Source: Bryoerythrophyllum caledonicum (Eukaryota > Streptophyta > Bryopsida > Pottiales > Pottiaceae). From it: 64,000 nt of DNA. The DNA is taken from assembly GCA_963971425.1 (NCBI GenBank), contig OZ020519.1, forward strand, positions 16,694,028-16,758,027, in the 5' to 3' direction. Shown here in pieces: positions 1 to 9,791 of this stretch. Position numbers and translations under genes: made by a program. The notes beneath the pieces are model-generated. The model was not told the origin of the DNA, did not search any database, and saw nothing but the letters and a program-made list of their open reading frames with translations. Position 1 is the stretch's first letter. Every line of letters starts with the position of its first letter.

Positions 1-35
1 ACATTCAACTCTTTTTCCTTTGAAATTGACCTCAT
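1..35 (-). CDS. Tc1-like transposase, N-terminal codons only (partial)
   Basis: The minus-strand reading begins MRSIS.. as in the complete transposase at 17,778-18,797 and runs off the left edge after 11 codons. The start is placed by alignment with that intact copy. Function would be cut-and-paste transposition. Nothing about activity can be judged from this fragment. Confidence 0.75.
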   Translation of the reverse strand, partial: MRSISKEKELN

Positions 36-379
36 TGTGCCTCACAACTTCTCCAGATACACTAGAAACCTTCTACGCCCTTAGATGAACACCAACTACA
101 AAAAAAATTCACACAAAACTGATCAAAATTGACAAAGTTTCACTCATCACAAGTTGCTTCAAAACTGCTCAAAAAACTGAGTCTATAGAGACCGCCTCTC
201 TTCCTAATCTCTCTCTCAAATTTGACCACCTGTAATGAGATTAGGATTATGTGGCATGAATCTACATAAAAATATCTTCAAATTATCACAATGTCTAAAA
301 TTAGATATCTTCTAGAATGCCAGATGTTGCTCTCTAAAGTTGACAAACTAAAACATTGACTCAGTATTTTGAGTCAGTG
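1..379 (-). mobile_element. Right end of a Tc1-like DNA transposon, copy 1 (cut by window edge)
   Basis: This stretch matches 18,763-19,141 at about 95 % and ends in the same terminal inverted repeat (core ATTGACTCAGTATTTTGAGT, from about 356), followed by the target dinucleotide TA at 380-381. It holds the first codons of the transposase (start codon on the minus strand at 33-35) and the 5' non-coding end. The rest of the element lies left of the window, so whether its transposase is intact cannot be seen. Confidence 0.85.
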
Positions 380-381
380 TA

Positions 382-1010
382 TGTGTGGTAATATTTCCGT
401 TCAATTTGACTGCACATATTGAAAGATATCGGCCTTTGAATTGAGGCATGAACTCTTCATGAGGTCATACTAAACGCCTTCAACAAACTTCGACCACCTT
501 CTATGACATGACGGTATGTGATTTTCTAGTTTAACCTTAAAACGGATCATGTTAGGCACACGTGCACCAACTTTTAGAAGTAGAAGAGGGATAGAAGATG
601 TCCTCAAATAAAAATTCAATATATGCAACTATGTGCTAAGAATTAAAAATACACTTCAAGTTTTTCTGCCTGGGCTCGTAGAGTACAGACTGAATTTTGA
701 ACGAACCAATTGATGCTCTTTTTCATATAACAAGCCTTGTAATACTATTTATTTATTACTTGTGTAATGAAAAACACAGAAGCAATAATGTTGTCACAGT
801 TCTTCGTAATTGTCTGTAAGTTGGCAATTTGGCATCAGAGAGATGGCATCATGCACCTGATCAAAGAGAGATATTCTTCCAAAAGTCAAGTTTTTTGCAT
901 GTTCTATTTGCACGCGATTACCGTTTTGATCTTTCTGGGAATTAATTTTCAAAAGAATGCAGAGAAGAGACTGTCGCTAAAGAAAAGAGAATGACGGGGG
1001 TTTTGTCAGA
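382..1010. repeat. Dispersed repeat, flank of the Tc1 insertion (related to 5,581-6,110)
   Basis: The sequence is about 95 % identical to 19,145-19,780 and more distantly similar to 5,581-6,110 and the right edge of the window (63,830-63,960). Shared landmarks include CAACAAACTTCGACCACC. It is the continuation of the repeat into which the Tc1-like element inserted. No convincing gene is seen; an open frame at 767-994 has no family features. Confidence 0.6.
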
Positions 1011-1317
1011 AAGTGAGTCCCGCGTCATGTTCCAGTTCACGTGCTTAGTGACCGACTCTGTCTCCAGAACTACACTAAATATCACTTTTAGCGTAGTGCC
1101 CAGTACATGACTTGTAAATGCAATAAGTTTTTACTCTTGATGCCAATTTTTACCAAGAGCACAACTCTCAATGGTATTCAAGTAAAAGGATCATTATAAA
1201 CGTAGTTGGTAAAAATATTCACTTAAAGTAAAAACTTATAGCATTTACAAGTCATTTACTCGGCGCTACACTGAAAGTGATATTTAGTGTAGTAGCCTGA
1301 ATTCATGGTTGAGATGT
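1011..1317 (+). pseudogene. Fragment D of the A/B/C gene family (intron 1 region) carrying a MITE
   Basis: From about 1,011 the sequence (AGTGAGTCCCGCGTCATGTT..) matches the first intron of family member A at 2,732-2,810, including the donor-like GTGAGT. It is interrupted at a TA by a 217-bp MITE and resumes with the same GAATTCATGG motif. No exon is complete, so it is a relic. The equivalent in copy 2 is 19,785-20,085. Confidence 0.6.
1073..1289. mobile_element. TA-flanked MITE (Stowaway/mariner-like), copy in fragment D
   Basis: The ends are inverted repeats: CACTAAATATCACTTTTAG on the left, and the complement of CTGAAAGTGATATTTAGTG on the right. TA flanks both sides (1,071-1,072 and 1,290-1,291). 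The empty site exists in family member A, where the same flanking text reads through a single TA at 2,790-2,791. The interior is AT-rich with no coding capacity. A TA duplication and short length indicate Tc1/mariner-class mobilisation. Confidence 0.88.
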
Positions 1318-1640
1318 TTGAATAGCAAGGGTCGGTCTCCAGGGGTCTGTGATAACCGTAGGCCCCAAATTTGTCCAAAAAAGTTCCAAACACAGCCTCT
1401 AGACCACCCAAAAAAGAGGGCCAGAAAAATGACCCCAAGCAGTGAAGACGGGCCCACCTCGGGTAACTCCCAACGACGGGGTCAATTCGCCCTGGCGGCA
1501 TTCCAAATTCTACGGCTGATTTCTTCTATTAAAACACATACCGGTACTCGAGAGTCAAACAGAGATTTCGTATCACATATGTACATTATGAAAGCCTCGT
1601 GGGCCTCATCGTGTTCAATTACAGTTTAACAATTGTTGTA
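1318..1640. repeat. GC-rich repeat with GGCCAGAAAAATGA and GGGTAACTCCCAA motifs
   Basis: Related segments occur at 13,655-13,790, 20,100-20,180, 20,290-20,460 and 20,463-20,700. Open frames here are not conserved between members. The point near 1,400 is also where divergence between the two tandem copies drops from about 5 % to almost none. Confidence 0.5.
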
Positions 1641-2245
1641 ATACAGTGATTAGGGAGTTTAACGATGTGGATTTCTTTAGATGGATTTGATGAATCCTGT
1701 TGTTGCCGATTTGCATGACAATTCGACCGAAGAATTCGCAAAGAAAGTGGTGGCGCACTTTGGCTCCAGAAGGTTCTTGTAGGAAGGTAAGATTTTCACG
1801 CGGAAAAAGCATAACGGCCAGTTTTGCAGGCTGGGAACTTGGAAGTGATCACTATAAGAGTATCTGAGAGTAGTTTGTGCATAGTCGAAGGTTTGGGAGA
1901 CAAGTGGTCACTGCCAGGCTTACAGCTGGGATGCGTACTTTCATTGCGATGCGGGTGCTTTCCATCACGGCCACGCTCGGCGTTGCACTTCCCGCACTCA
2001 CAGGCGTGGCTGCTGGGACGAGGCTATTGTCATCATCCCCGACGGGATCGCCCGACTACAGTTACGCATCCCAGGCTTCAACGCAAGAGAGCGTCACATG
2101 TTCCAGTTCACGCGGGACACCACAATGTTCCCAATGCGTTCCCAATGCGTTCCCACGTTGTTCCCTAAGTTTTCGTTGTGTTTCCTTTCCGTTCCTATTG
2201 TTCCCAACGCGTTCTCCATGTTCCCAATGAGTTCCCAATGAGTTT
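1641..2245 (+). pseudogene. Extra truncated exon-1 copy of gene A, with an 11-bp repeat tail
   Basis: The segment 1,641-1,800 has a short open stretch (from 1,681) ending near a GTAAGA donor-like site, and may be an upstream exon. At 1,930-2,100 a second copy of exon 1 of gene A is seen (start MRTFIAMRVLS). It lacks the GTGAGT donor found in the other members. It runs instead into degenerate 11-bp repeats of the type GTTCCCAATGC (about 2,110-2,245), so it is probably broken. The same arrangement lies at +19,058 in copy 2. Confidence 0.45.
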
Positions 2246-2552
2246 TCAACTGGGAACCGATTTACATATTTAAAATTTATCCAATTTTACCTTTTGTTTT
2301 GTGGGGCCCATCACCCATCGTTGGGGCTCCCAGGCGTAGGCTCATCCGCACCATGTGCGTCGGGCTTCTAGAGAAGTGCATAGTCGTACCCTCAGGGTCA
2401 ACGTATCCTCCGAAAAGTGCATAGTCGTAGGCCCATTGTGGAGCTAGGAGAGTTGACTGGCGTTTCATTCAGTCGTAGAGAGTGACGCAGCTGATAAGTG
2501 GTCGCCAAAGAGGCTCTGTCCAGTCGTGTGGACTGCCAGGCTCACAGCTGCG

Positions 2553-3481
2553 ATGCGTACTTTTATTGCGATGCGGGTGCTTTCCATCACCGCCACGCTC
2601 GCCGTTGCACTTCACGCACTCAAAGGCGTGGCTGCTGTAGCGGCACCTGGGACGAGGCTATTGTCACCATCCCCGACGGGATCGCCCGACTCCAGTTACG
2701 CTTTCCAGACTTCAACGCAAGACACCGTCTCGTGAGTCCCGCGTCATGTTCCAGTTCACGTGCTCAGTGGCCGACTCTGTCTCCAGAACTAGTAGTCCGA
2801 ATTCATGGCTGAGATGTCACGTCGACTAGGATACCTCGCGCTCCGGGGAACCAGACTGCATAGGAAGTGCTCGGATTTCTTACAGTGCTCTTCATCTTGT
2901 TATTGTTGTTGTCCATTTTTAGGCCGTCGTCGCAGCTCACCAGTGAAGGATCGGGCGCTTTGGATGGCGTCAAGATTGCTGTGGTGTGTCTGGCTTTGCT
3001 TGGCCTGGCCTGGCGCATCTGGGGCATCCTCAAGAACACGGACGCCTGGCAGAACCTGCTTGTTCTGTTTGGTGAAGACCCAGCGGCTCAGCTTGACGAG
3101 GGTCCGGCCGCTCACGGTCGCCTTCTGGTCGATGGCGATCCTGCAGCAGGTCAGCAAAGTTTTGCGCCCAACCTTTCAATTTGCATAGCACTCATGTGTA
3201 CGTTTCGAAAGCTGTGCGTATCTGTATGCCTCAAGGTTCAGAAATGAGAGGTGGGGTCCAAGTCAGTCAGTTGACGATTCTGCGCACACGTTCGTATGCA
3301 TGCAGGTCTGGAGTTAGCGCTTGGCCCCGCTTCCACCCCAGCAGGAACAGCAGGCGCTTCCACGGCAACTGAAACGCAGCTTGCAGTCTTTACCCGGGAG
3401 TGCATCTGGACCTCCACCTCTTCTTCGATGTCCGCTCGCGAGTCCCACTACTCCCAGCCGACTTCTGCAAGAAGCGCTTGA
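2553..3481 (+). CDS. Family member A: unrecognised small membrane protein, predicted three exons
   Basis: Predicted exons are 2,553-2,731, 2,923-3,149 and 3,306-3,481, joined at GTGAGT/TTTTTAG and GTCAGC/GCATGCAG. The phases agree and give 193 residues. Residues 3-30 form an alanine-rich hydrophobic stretch (signal peptide or membrane anchor), followed by a Ser/Thr/Pro-rich linker. Exon 2 opens PSSQLTSEGS and contains a second membrane-like segment (AVVCLALLGLAWRIWGIL). Exon 3 is rich in Ala, Thr and Ser. A fourth-exon-like segment (3,833-3,995) is present, but the frame stops just before the conserved GTAAGT donor at 3,490. I do not recognise the family. Support comes from phase-consistent joins shared with member C and from in-frame indels among members. 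Transcription is not shown, so a decayed gene copy remains possible. Confidence 0.45.
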
Positions 3482-3832
3482 GCGCTCGTTCGTAAGTTAC
3501 GACCGTTCATTGTTATCATCCACTTATTGAATGCTTTGATTGATTCTGTCAATAAGTGAATTAGAGTTTAGAGTTTGGTGTCCGTCGACTCTCTCTTTTC
3601 TTACTCTTGCTCTCCGCTTCTGTTTGAGTAGGTGTCAATTTAGTGTAAGCACACTGTAGTCAGCGAAATTTGTATGTACGTTGTATATGTTAGGTTGTTT
3701 AGCTGATTCACTCTTTAGTGTAAACCAATTGATGTAGTGAACAATGACAACTCTATCGGGAGCATTCATTCTGTAAGTGTGTCTTCTTGTGTGCCTCTGA
3801 GTGCGTGTGAGCATGTGTTATCTGTGCGATAG

Positions 3833-3995
3833 GAGAATTTCACATCCGGCGTATGCAGCCATCAACCTCGGCAGCCCTACGGTTCCGCAGCTCAACCGTT
3901 CGACGCCCATTCCTACTTCACAGCAACCGCAACCTACGACGCGGAGAAGCACTTGTCCGACGCAACCAAGAGTCGTAGCCAGATTGGATTTCTAA
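3833..3995 (+). pseudogene. Exon-4-like segment of family member A
   Basis: After a CTGTGCGATAG acceptor the frame reads ..AYAAINLGSPTVPQL.. and ends at TAA 3,993-3,995. In member C the homologous exon joins exon 3 in phase, but in A exon 3 already terminates at 3,481. This piece is therefore probably untranslated or a leftover. It is rich in Pro, Gln, Thr and Arg. Confidence 0.35.
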
Positions 3996-3999
3996 GGGG

Positions 4000-4365
4000 T
4001 GGGATGGGATTTCTAAACTGTAGCTGTAATTAGGAATTGGAGCAGCTAGATAACAGAACCTCGCTTTACGTCGGCAGAACCTCTCACTACTATACAGTTG
4101 CACACAAATTGCAGACCACCACCGTAACTCAATTAGTAGGAAGTCCGATTGGGTCAGACTGTACATGAAATAAATCGCAATTTCTAACTTTCTACACATC
4201 GATTGTACCGATTTCCACACCCTAAGTCAATTATGCACACCCTGAGTCAATTAGTCTCGATGCTTAACTTCAACGTTTATGCAAAGGCCAACAGCACATG
4301 CATTCTGTCAAACCGAAGCTAGAAGGTGCGAGCACTTACAGCTTGAAATTCATCAAGAACAGACT
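4000..4365. other. 3' flank of family member A, shared with member C
   Basis: The flank matches 11,330-11,645 (after C) until about 4,343, then turns into unrelated sequence leading to the TTAA element. No gene is seen. Confidence 0.4.
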
Positions 4366-5291
4366 TTAACCATCAAAGGATAAAGGCAGTTTGTCACCGA
4401 TAACACTTCAAAACTGCTCGTTCTAGTGCAATGAGTAAGGAGGAAAAAAATAACTTTTATTTCTACATCAAACCATAGGATCTCAATTAAAACTTATTAA
4501 GTAACGTACTCACAATATTTCATAAATGTTGACCGCACGGATTGAAAAATTATATTGTTTGAAGTAGTGAAAACTGTTCATTTTCTTCCTTGTGCTGAGT
4601 GGATTGTGGAACAGCAAGCTTTGACTTCACTTGGTGTCAAGTTTTTTTGCACTACACAAGGTCTAAATTCATTACCATCTTGTTAATCATGATGTAAGTT
4701 CCTTACCCACCAATTTTTAGAGGTGAAGGAGGGGTGTAGCATATTCAAGACAATTGTGCAAGGAGTGGAGATCCAAAAATTGCCAATTCACGTTTAATGC
4801 TTTTGTAAATTTAAAGTTGTTTTAGATTGATAATCCGAATGATTATCAATTTCACCACATATTATTGTGGAAAATATAAAAAGTACAAAATATGAAGATC
4901 TCTAAGTTTTATATGGAATGGAAGAAGTTTTTTTGGTTCCTTGCCCATAATGTGTGAAAATGTTTGACTTGGGTTAATATGCTATTTTAAACTAAAGACA
5001 AGAATTTTTATCAAAAAAATATGAAGGAAAATAATATTGCTTGCAAGTATTGAAATTCTCACATTTTATAGAGTGTCCTAGCAAAAGTTTTGGAGGTGCC
5101 CAACGAGCCCGCTCTCCCCATTTGAAATTCAAAACCCTAGAACTTTTTCATTAGATGTTGGAAATGAGAAAAAAGTGTTCTTCCACTAAGGTCTTAGTAA
5201 TGCCCTTCTAGGAATGCTAGAAATTGACACCATAAGAACCTGACCAAACCTTCAAAATGCCATTTAAGATACTTGGACATTTAGGGGTCAA
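4366..5291. mobile_element. TTAA-bounded ~0.9-kb element (piggyBac-like family 1), copy 1 member
   Basis: It starts TTAACC.. and ends TTAGGGGTCAA (one change from TTAA). It shares internal landmarks with family members at 14,018, 16,257, 55,732 and 60,673 (for example AACACTTCAAAACTG near the left end and CACCAATTTTTAGAGG inside). There is no transposase gene. It is non-autonomous, and related to the member at 16,257 through an older segmental duplication. Confidence 0.6.
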
Positions 5292-6110
5292 TTCATCGGA
5301 AATTTGGATATAACATAAATTGAACAGAGCATTTGAATTTAAATAACGACCGAGAGCAATTTGTTCATTTTGGAGTGGAAATGATGAAGTGTATTGAAAT
5401 GCTTCCAGGTTTGCCACAAATTTCCATCTATTACCACGGATAAAAACGGGAACTTCATGGAAATTCTAGGTCCATGAAGTTTAGGAACTTCATGAAGTTC
5501 AGGAACTTTATGGAAATTCCAAATGAACACAATTTTTTACATATCTAACTGTAGGATCTTGTATTAGGATTGTACAACTATGTGTGTGGTAAAATTCCTG
5601 TTCAATTTAACTGCAGAGATAGAAAGATATTGGCCTTTGAACTGAGGCATGAACTTTGCATGAGGTAATACGAAACGCCTTCAACAAACTTCGACCACCT
5701 TCTATGACACTACAATATGTGATTTCCTAATTTAACCTTAAAACGGATCATGTTAGGCACATGTGCACCAACTTTTAGAAGTAGAAGAGGGGTAGAAGAT
5801 GTCCTCAAAAAAACCTTCAATATATACAACTATGTGCTTATTATTAAAAATACACTTCAAGTTTTTCAGAGTAGACCGAGGATTGAACGAACCAATTGAT
5901 GCTCTTTTACATGTAGTGACCCTTACTATTTATTTATAACTTGTGCGATGAAAAACACAGAACTAATAATGTTGTCACAGTTCTTTGTAATTGTCTGTAG
6001 ATTGGCATCAGAGAGATGGCACTTGATCAGAGAGAGATATTCTTGAGTCCTTCTCCCAAAGTCAAGTTCTTTGGATGTTCTATTTGCACGCAATTACCGT
6101 TTCGATCTTT
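5292..6110. repeat. Older segmental repeat containing the empty Tc1 target site
   Basis: The region is homologous to 17,262-17,546 plus 19,145-19,760 and reads straight through a single TA at 5,579-5,580, where the other copy holds the Tc1-like element. No gene is visible. Confidence 0.7.
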
Positions 6111-6410
6111 CTCGGAACAGAGTGTGTCTTCTTGTTTGCCTCTTACACAATTGCAGAATGAATGCTCCTGAAAGGGTTCTCTTTATTCAGTACATCAAGA
6201 TTGGATCAGCTAAACAAACCAAACACATACAAAACTCTCTGACTACAATGTGCTCACACTAAACCAACGCCTACTCAAACAGAAGGGGAGAGCAAGAGGA
6301 AGAAAGGAGAGAGTCGACAGACGACGAACTCTAACCTCTAATTCACTTCTTGACATAATCATCCAAAGAATTCAATCAGTGGATGATACAATTGAACGGT
6401 CATGACTTAC

Positions 6411-7310
6411 GAACGAGCGATGAAGCGCTCCTTGTGGAAGCCGTGGAGGGACTCGCGAGTGGACATCGAAGACGAGGTGGAGGTCCAGGTGCACTCCCGG
6501 GTAAAGACCGTGAGCTGCGTTTCAGTTGCCGCGGAAGCGCCTGCTGTTCCTGCTGGGGTGGGAACGGGGCCAAGCGCTAACTCCAGACCTGCATGCATGC
6601 AAACGTGTGCACGTAGTCGTCAACTGATTGACTTGAACCCCACCTCTCATTCCTGAGGCATACAGATACGCACAACTTCGAAACCTACACATGAGTGATA
6701 TGCAAATTAAAAGGTTGGGCGCAAAACTTTACCGACCTACGGTATGATCTACGGTATGAGCCGCTGGGTCTGCTCCAAGCAGAACAAGCACGTTCCGCCA
6801 AACGTCCGTGTTCTTGAGGATGCCCCAGATGCGCCAGGCCAGGCCAAGCAAAGCCAGAGACACCACAGCAGTCTTGACGCCATCCAAAGCGACCGATCCT
6901 TCACTGGTGAGCTGCGACGACGGCCTAAAAATGGACAACAACAAGATGAAGAGCACTGTAAGAAATCCGAGCTAGGTACTCTAGTGAGTCTACGTTGCCT
7001 ATGCAGTCTGGTTCCCCGGAACGCGAGGTATCCTAGTCGACGTGACATCTCAACCACGAATTCAGACTACTAGTTCGAGAGACAGAGTCGGTCACTGAGC
7101 GCGTGAACTGGAACATGACGCGGGACTCACGTGACGGTGTCCTTCGTTGAAGCCTGGGGAGCGTAACTGGAGTCGGGCGATCCCGTCGGCGATGATGACA
7201 ATGGCCTCGGTCCCAGGTGCCGCTACAGCAGCCACGCCTGTGAGTGCGTGAAGTGCAACGCCGAGCGTGGCGGTGATGGAAAGCACCCGCATCGCAATAA
7301 AAGTACGCAT
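6411..7310 (-). pseudogene. Family member B, inverted, probably frame-broken between exons 1 and 2
   Basis: Minus-strand exons are 7,310-7,131, 6,924-6,737 and 6,588-6,411, with the same splice signals as A and C (GTGAGT; TTTTTAG; GTAAGT after exon 3). Exon 1 has one extra base relative to A and C, so it ends in phase 0 (..NEGHRH). Joining to exon 2 then gives a stop after seven codons. Exons 2 and 3 themselves stay in frame. The exon 2 end has lost about 60 bases and gained a 12-base tandem duplication without breaking the frame. Exon 3 ends ..HKERFIARS at the donor and may preserve the ancestral reading better than A. No exon 4 follows, because the homology stops near 6,110. B stands head-to-head with C. 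Confidence 0.45.
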
Positions 7311-7740
7311 CCCAGCTGTGAGCCTGGCAGTGCACACGACTGGACAGAGCCTCTTTGGCGACCACTTATCAGCTGCGTCACTCTCTCTACGACTAAATGA
7401 TACGCCAAGCAACTCTCCTAGCTCCACAAACCTACGACTATGCACGAACTACTCTGAGGATACTCGACCTTATGGCGATCACTTCCCAGCTTCATCTCCC
7501 TTTAAAGGGCTCAGACCCACCCGGCCGAGGAGGGAATATTCTCTACTTGTCGCGTTTTCCTTACTCTCCGTATACAGAAATCCACATCGTTAAACTCCCG
7601 AATCATTGTAACATAAGAGCAATAATCATAGAACCATACTTGTCTAGATGCAAGACGGATGCCCCCAATGACATTATAGAAGAAAGAAAAAAATGGAAGC
7701 TTTGAGCGCGTGATCAGCCCTTGTCCACTTTGGAGCTAGG
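7311..7740 (-). other. 5' flank of member B (left arm of the large inverted repeat)
   Basis: This is the reverse complement of 9,535-9,790 upstream of C, including a TTTAAAGGG box and GTCGTAGAGAGAGTGACGC. The part nearest the minisatellite (7,600-7,740) has no partner at C. No separate gene is seen. Confidence 0.55.
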
Positions 7741-7754
7741 ACTGCCTGTTCTCA

Positions 7755-9520
7755 TCTACTGGTCACAAGTTCTCTTGCTTGGATCCTCACTCTCAGCCAA
7801 CCATACCGGCTATATCTCACAAGTTCTCTTGCTTCGATCCTCACTCTCAGCTAACCATACAGGTATACATCTCACAAGTTCTCTTGCTTCGATCCTCACT
7901 CTCAGCTAACCATACAGGTAAACATCTCACAAGTTCTCTTGCTTCGATCCTCACTCTCAGCTAACCATACAGGTATACATCTCACAAGTTCTCTTGCTTC
8001 GATCCTCACTCTCAGCTAACCATACAGGTATACATCTCACAAGTTCTCTTGCTTCGATTCTCACTCTCAGCCAACCATACAGGTAAACATCTCACAAGTT
8101 CTCTTGCTTCGGTCCTCACTCTCAGCCAACCATACAGGTAAACATCTCACAAGTTCTCTTGCTTCGATCCTCACTCTCAGCCAACCATACAGGTAAACAT
8201 CTCACAAGTTCTCTTGCTCCGGTCCTCACTCTCAGCCAACCATACCGGCTATATGTCACAAGTTCTTTTGCTTCGATCCTCACTCTTAGCCAACCATACA
8301 GGTATACATCTCACAAGTTCTCTTGCTTCGATCCTCACTCTCAGCCAACCATACAGGTAAACATCTCACAAGTTCTCTTGCTTCGATCCTCACTCTCAGA
8401 TAACCATACAGGTAAACATCTCACAAGTTCTCTTGCTTCGATCCTCACTCTCAGCTAACCATACAGGTATACATCTCACAAGTTCTCTTGCTTCGATCCC
8501 CACTCACAGCCAACCATACAGGTATACATCTCACAAGTTCTCTTGCTTCGATCCTCACTCTCCGCTAACCATACAGGTAAACATCTCACAAGTTCTCTTG
8601 CTTCGATCCTCACTCTCAGCTAACCATACAGGTATACATCTCACAAGTTCTCTTGCTTCGATCCCCACTCTCAGCTAACCATACAGGTATACATCTCACA
8701 AGTTCTCTTGCTTCGATCCTCACTCTCAGCTAACCATACAGGTATACATCTCACAAGTTCTCTTGCTTCGATCCTCACTCTCAGCTAACCATACAGGTAT
8801 ACATCTCACAAGTTCTCTTGCTTCGATTCTCACTCTCAGCCAACCATACAGGTAAACATCTCACAAGTTCTCTTGCTTCGATCCTCACTCTCAGATAACC
8901 ATACAGGTAAACATCTCACAAGTTCTCTTGCTTCGATCCTCACTCTCAGCTAACCATACAGGTATACATCTCACAAGTTCTCTTGCTTCGATCCCCACTC
9001 TCAGCCAACCATACAGGTATACATCTCACAAGTTCTCTTGCTTCGATCCTCACTCTCCGCTAACCATACAGGTAAACATCTCACAAGTTCTCTTGCTTCG
9101 ATCCTCACTCTCAGCTAACCATACAGGTAAACATCTCACAAGTTCTCTTGCTTCGATCCTCACTCTCAGCTAACCATACAGGTATACATCTCACAAGTTC
9201 TCTTGCTTCGATCCGCACTCTCAGCTAACCATACAGGTAAACATCTCACAAGTTCTCTTGCTTCGATCCTCACTCTCAGCTAACCATACAGGTATACATC
9301 TCACAAGTTCTCTTGCTCCGGTCCTCACTCTCAGCCAACCATACCGGCTATATGTCACAAGTTCTTTTGCTTCGATCCTCACTCTTAGCCAACCATACAG
9401 GTAAACATCTCACAAGTTCTCTTGCTTCGATCCTCACTCTCAGCTAACCATACAGGTATACATCTCACAAGTTTTCTTGCTTCGATCCTCACTCTCAGCT
9501 AACCATACAGGTAAACATCC
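7755..9520 (+). repeat. 55-bp minisatellite, about 32 units (copy 1)
   Basis: The unit begins CTCACAAGTTCTCTTGCTTC and contains CTCACTCTCAG, then C(T/C)AACCATACAG, then GTAAAC or GTATAC. A 54-bp variant has CCGGCTATAT in place of CAGGTAAACAT. Variant units show internal structure. A block with CAGATAACC and CTCCGCTAACC recurs exactly 495 bp (nine units) later, at 8,397/8,892 and 8,561/9,056. A CTCCGGTCC plus TCTTTTGC pair recurs about 1.1 kb apart (8,216 and 9,315). Because 55 is not a multiple of 3, the open frames in it are by-products. Confidence 0.95.
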
Positions 9521-9534
9521 CAAGTCTGTATAGG

Positions 9535-9791
9535 GAGAGTAAGGAAAACGGGTGGGTCTGAGCCCACCCGTCCTCGCCCGGGTGGGTCTGAGCCCTTTAA
9601 AGGGAGATGAGGCTGGGAAGTGATCGCCATAAGGTCGAGTATCCTCATAGTAGTTCGTGCATAGTCGTAGGTTTGTGGAGCTAGGAGAGTTGCTTGGCGT
9701 ATCATTTAGTCGTAGAGAGAGTGACGCAGCTGATAAGTGGTCGCCAAAGAGGCTCTGTCCAGTCGTGTGCACTGCCAGGCTCACAGCTGGG
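9535..9791 (+). promoter_or_regulatory. 5' flank of member C (right arm of inverted repeat)
   Basis: The flank between the minisatellite and the predicted start of C contains a perfect inverted GGTGGGTCTGAGCCCACC motif near 9,550 and TTTAAAGGGAGATG. It is the inverted counterpart of the B flank, so it may hold a promoter common to the family. This is inferred from position only. Confidence 0.3.

Noticed and set aside
2900-3157. Antisense gene over exon 2 of member A with a donor-like CACTG/GTGAGC
   Set aside because: Open frames and one donor-like site exist on the minus strand, but the plus strand has better acceptors, donors and phase agreement through three or four exons.
8159-9173. Open frames in the minisatellite (LRSSLSANHTG.. 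peptides)
   Set aside because: The unit length is not a multiple of three, so all frames recur. Openness depends only on whether CAGCTAACC or CAGCCAACC occurs.
7755-9520. CRISPR-like array
   Set aside because: Units are contiguous 55-bp repeats without unique spacers, in plant nuclear DNA. It is a minisatellite.
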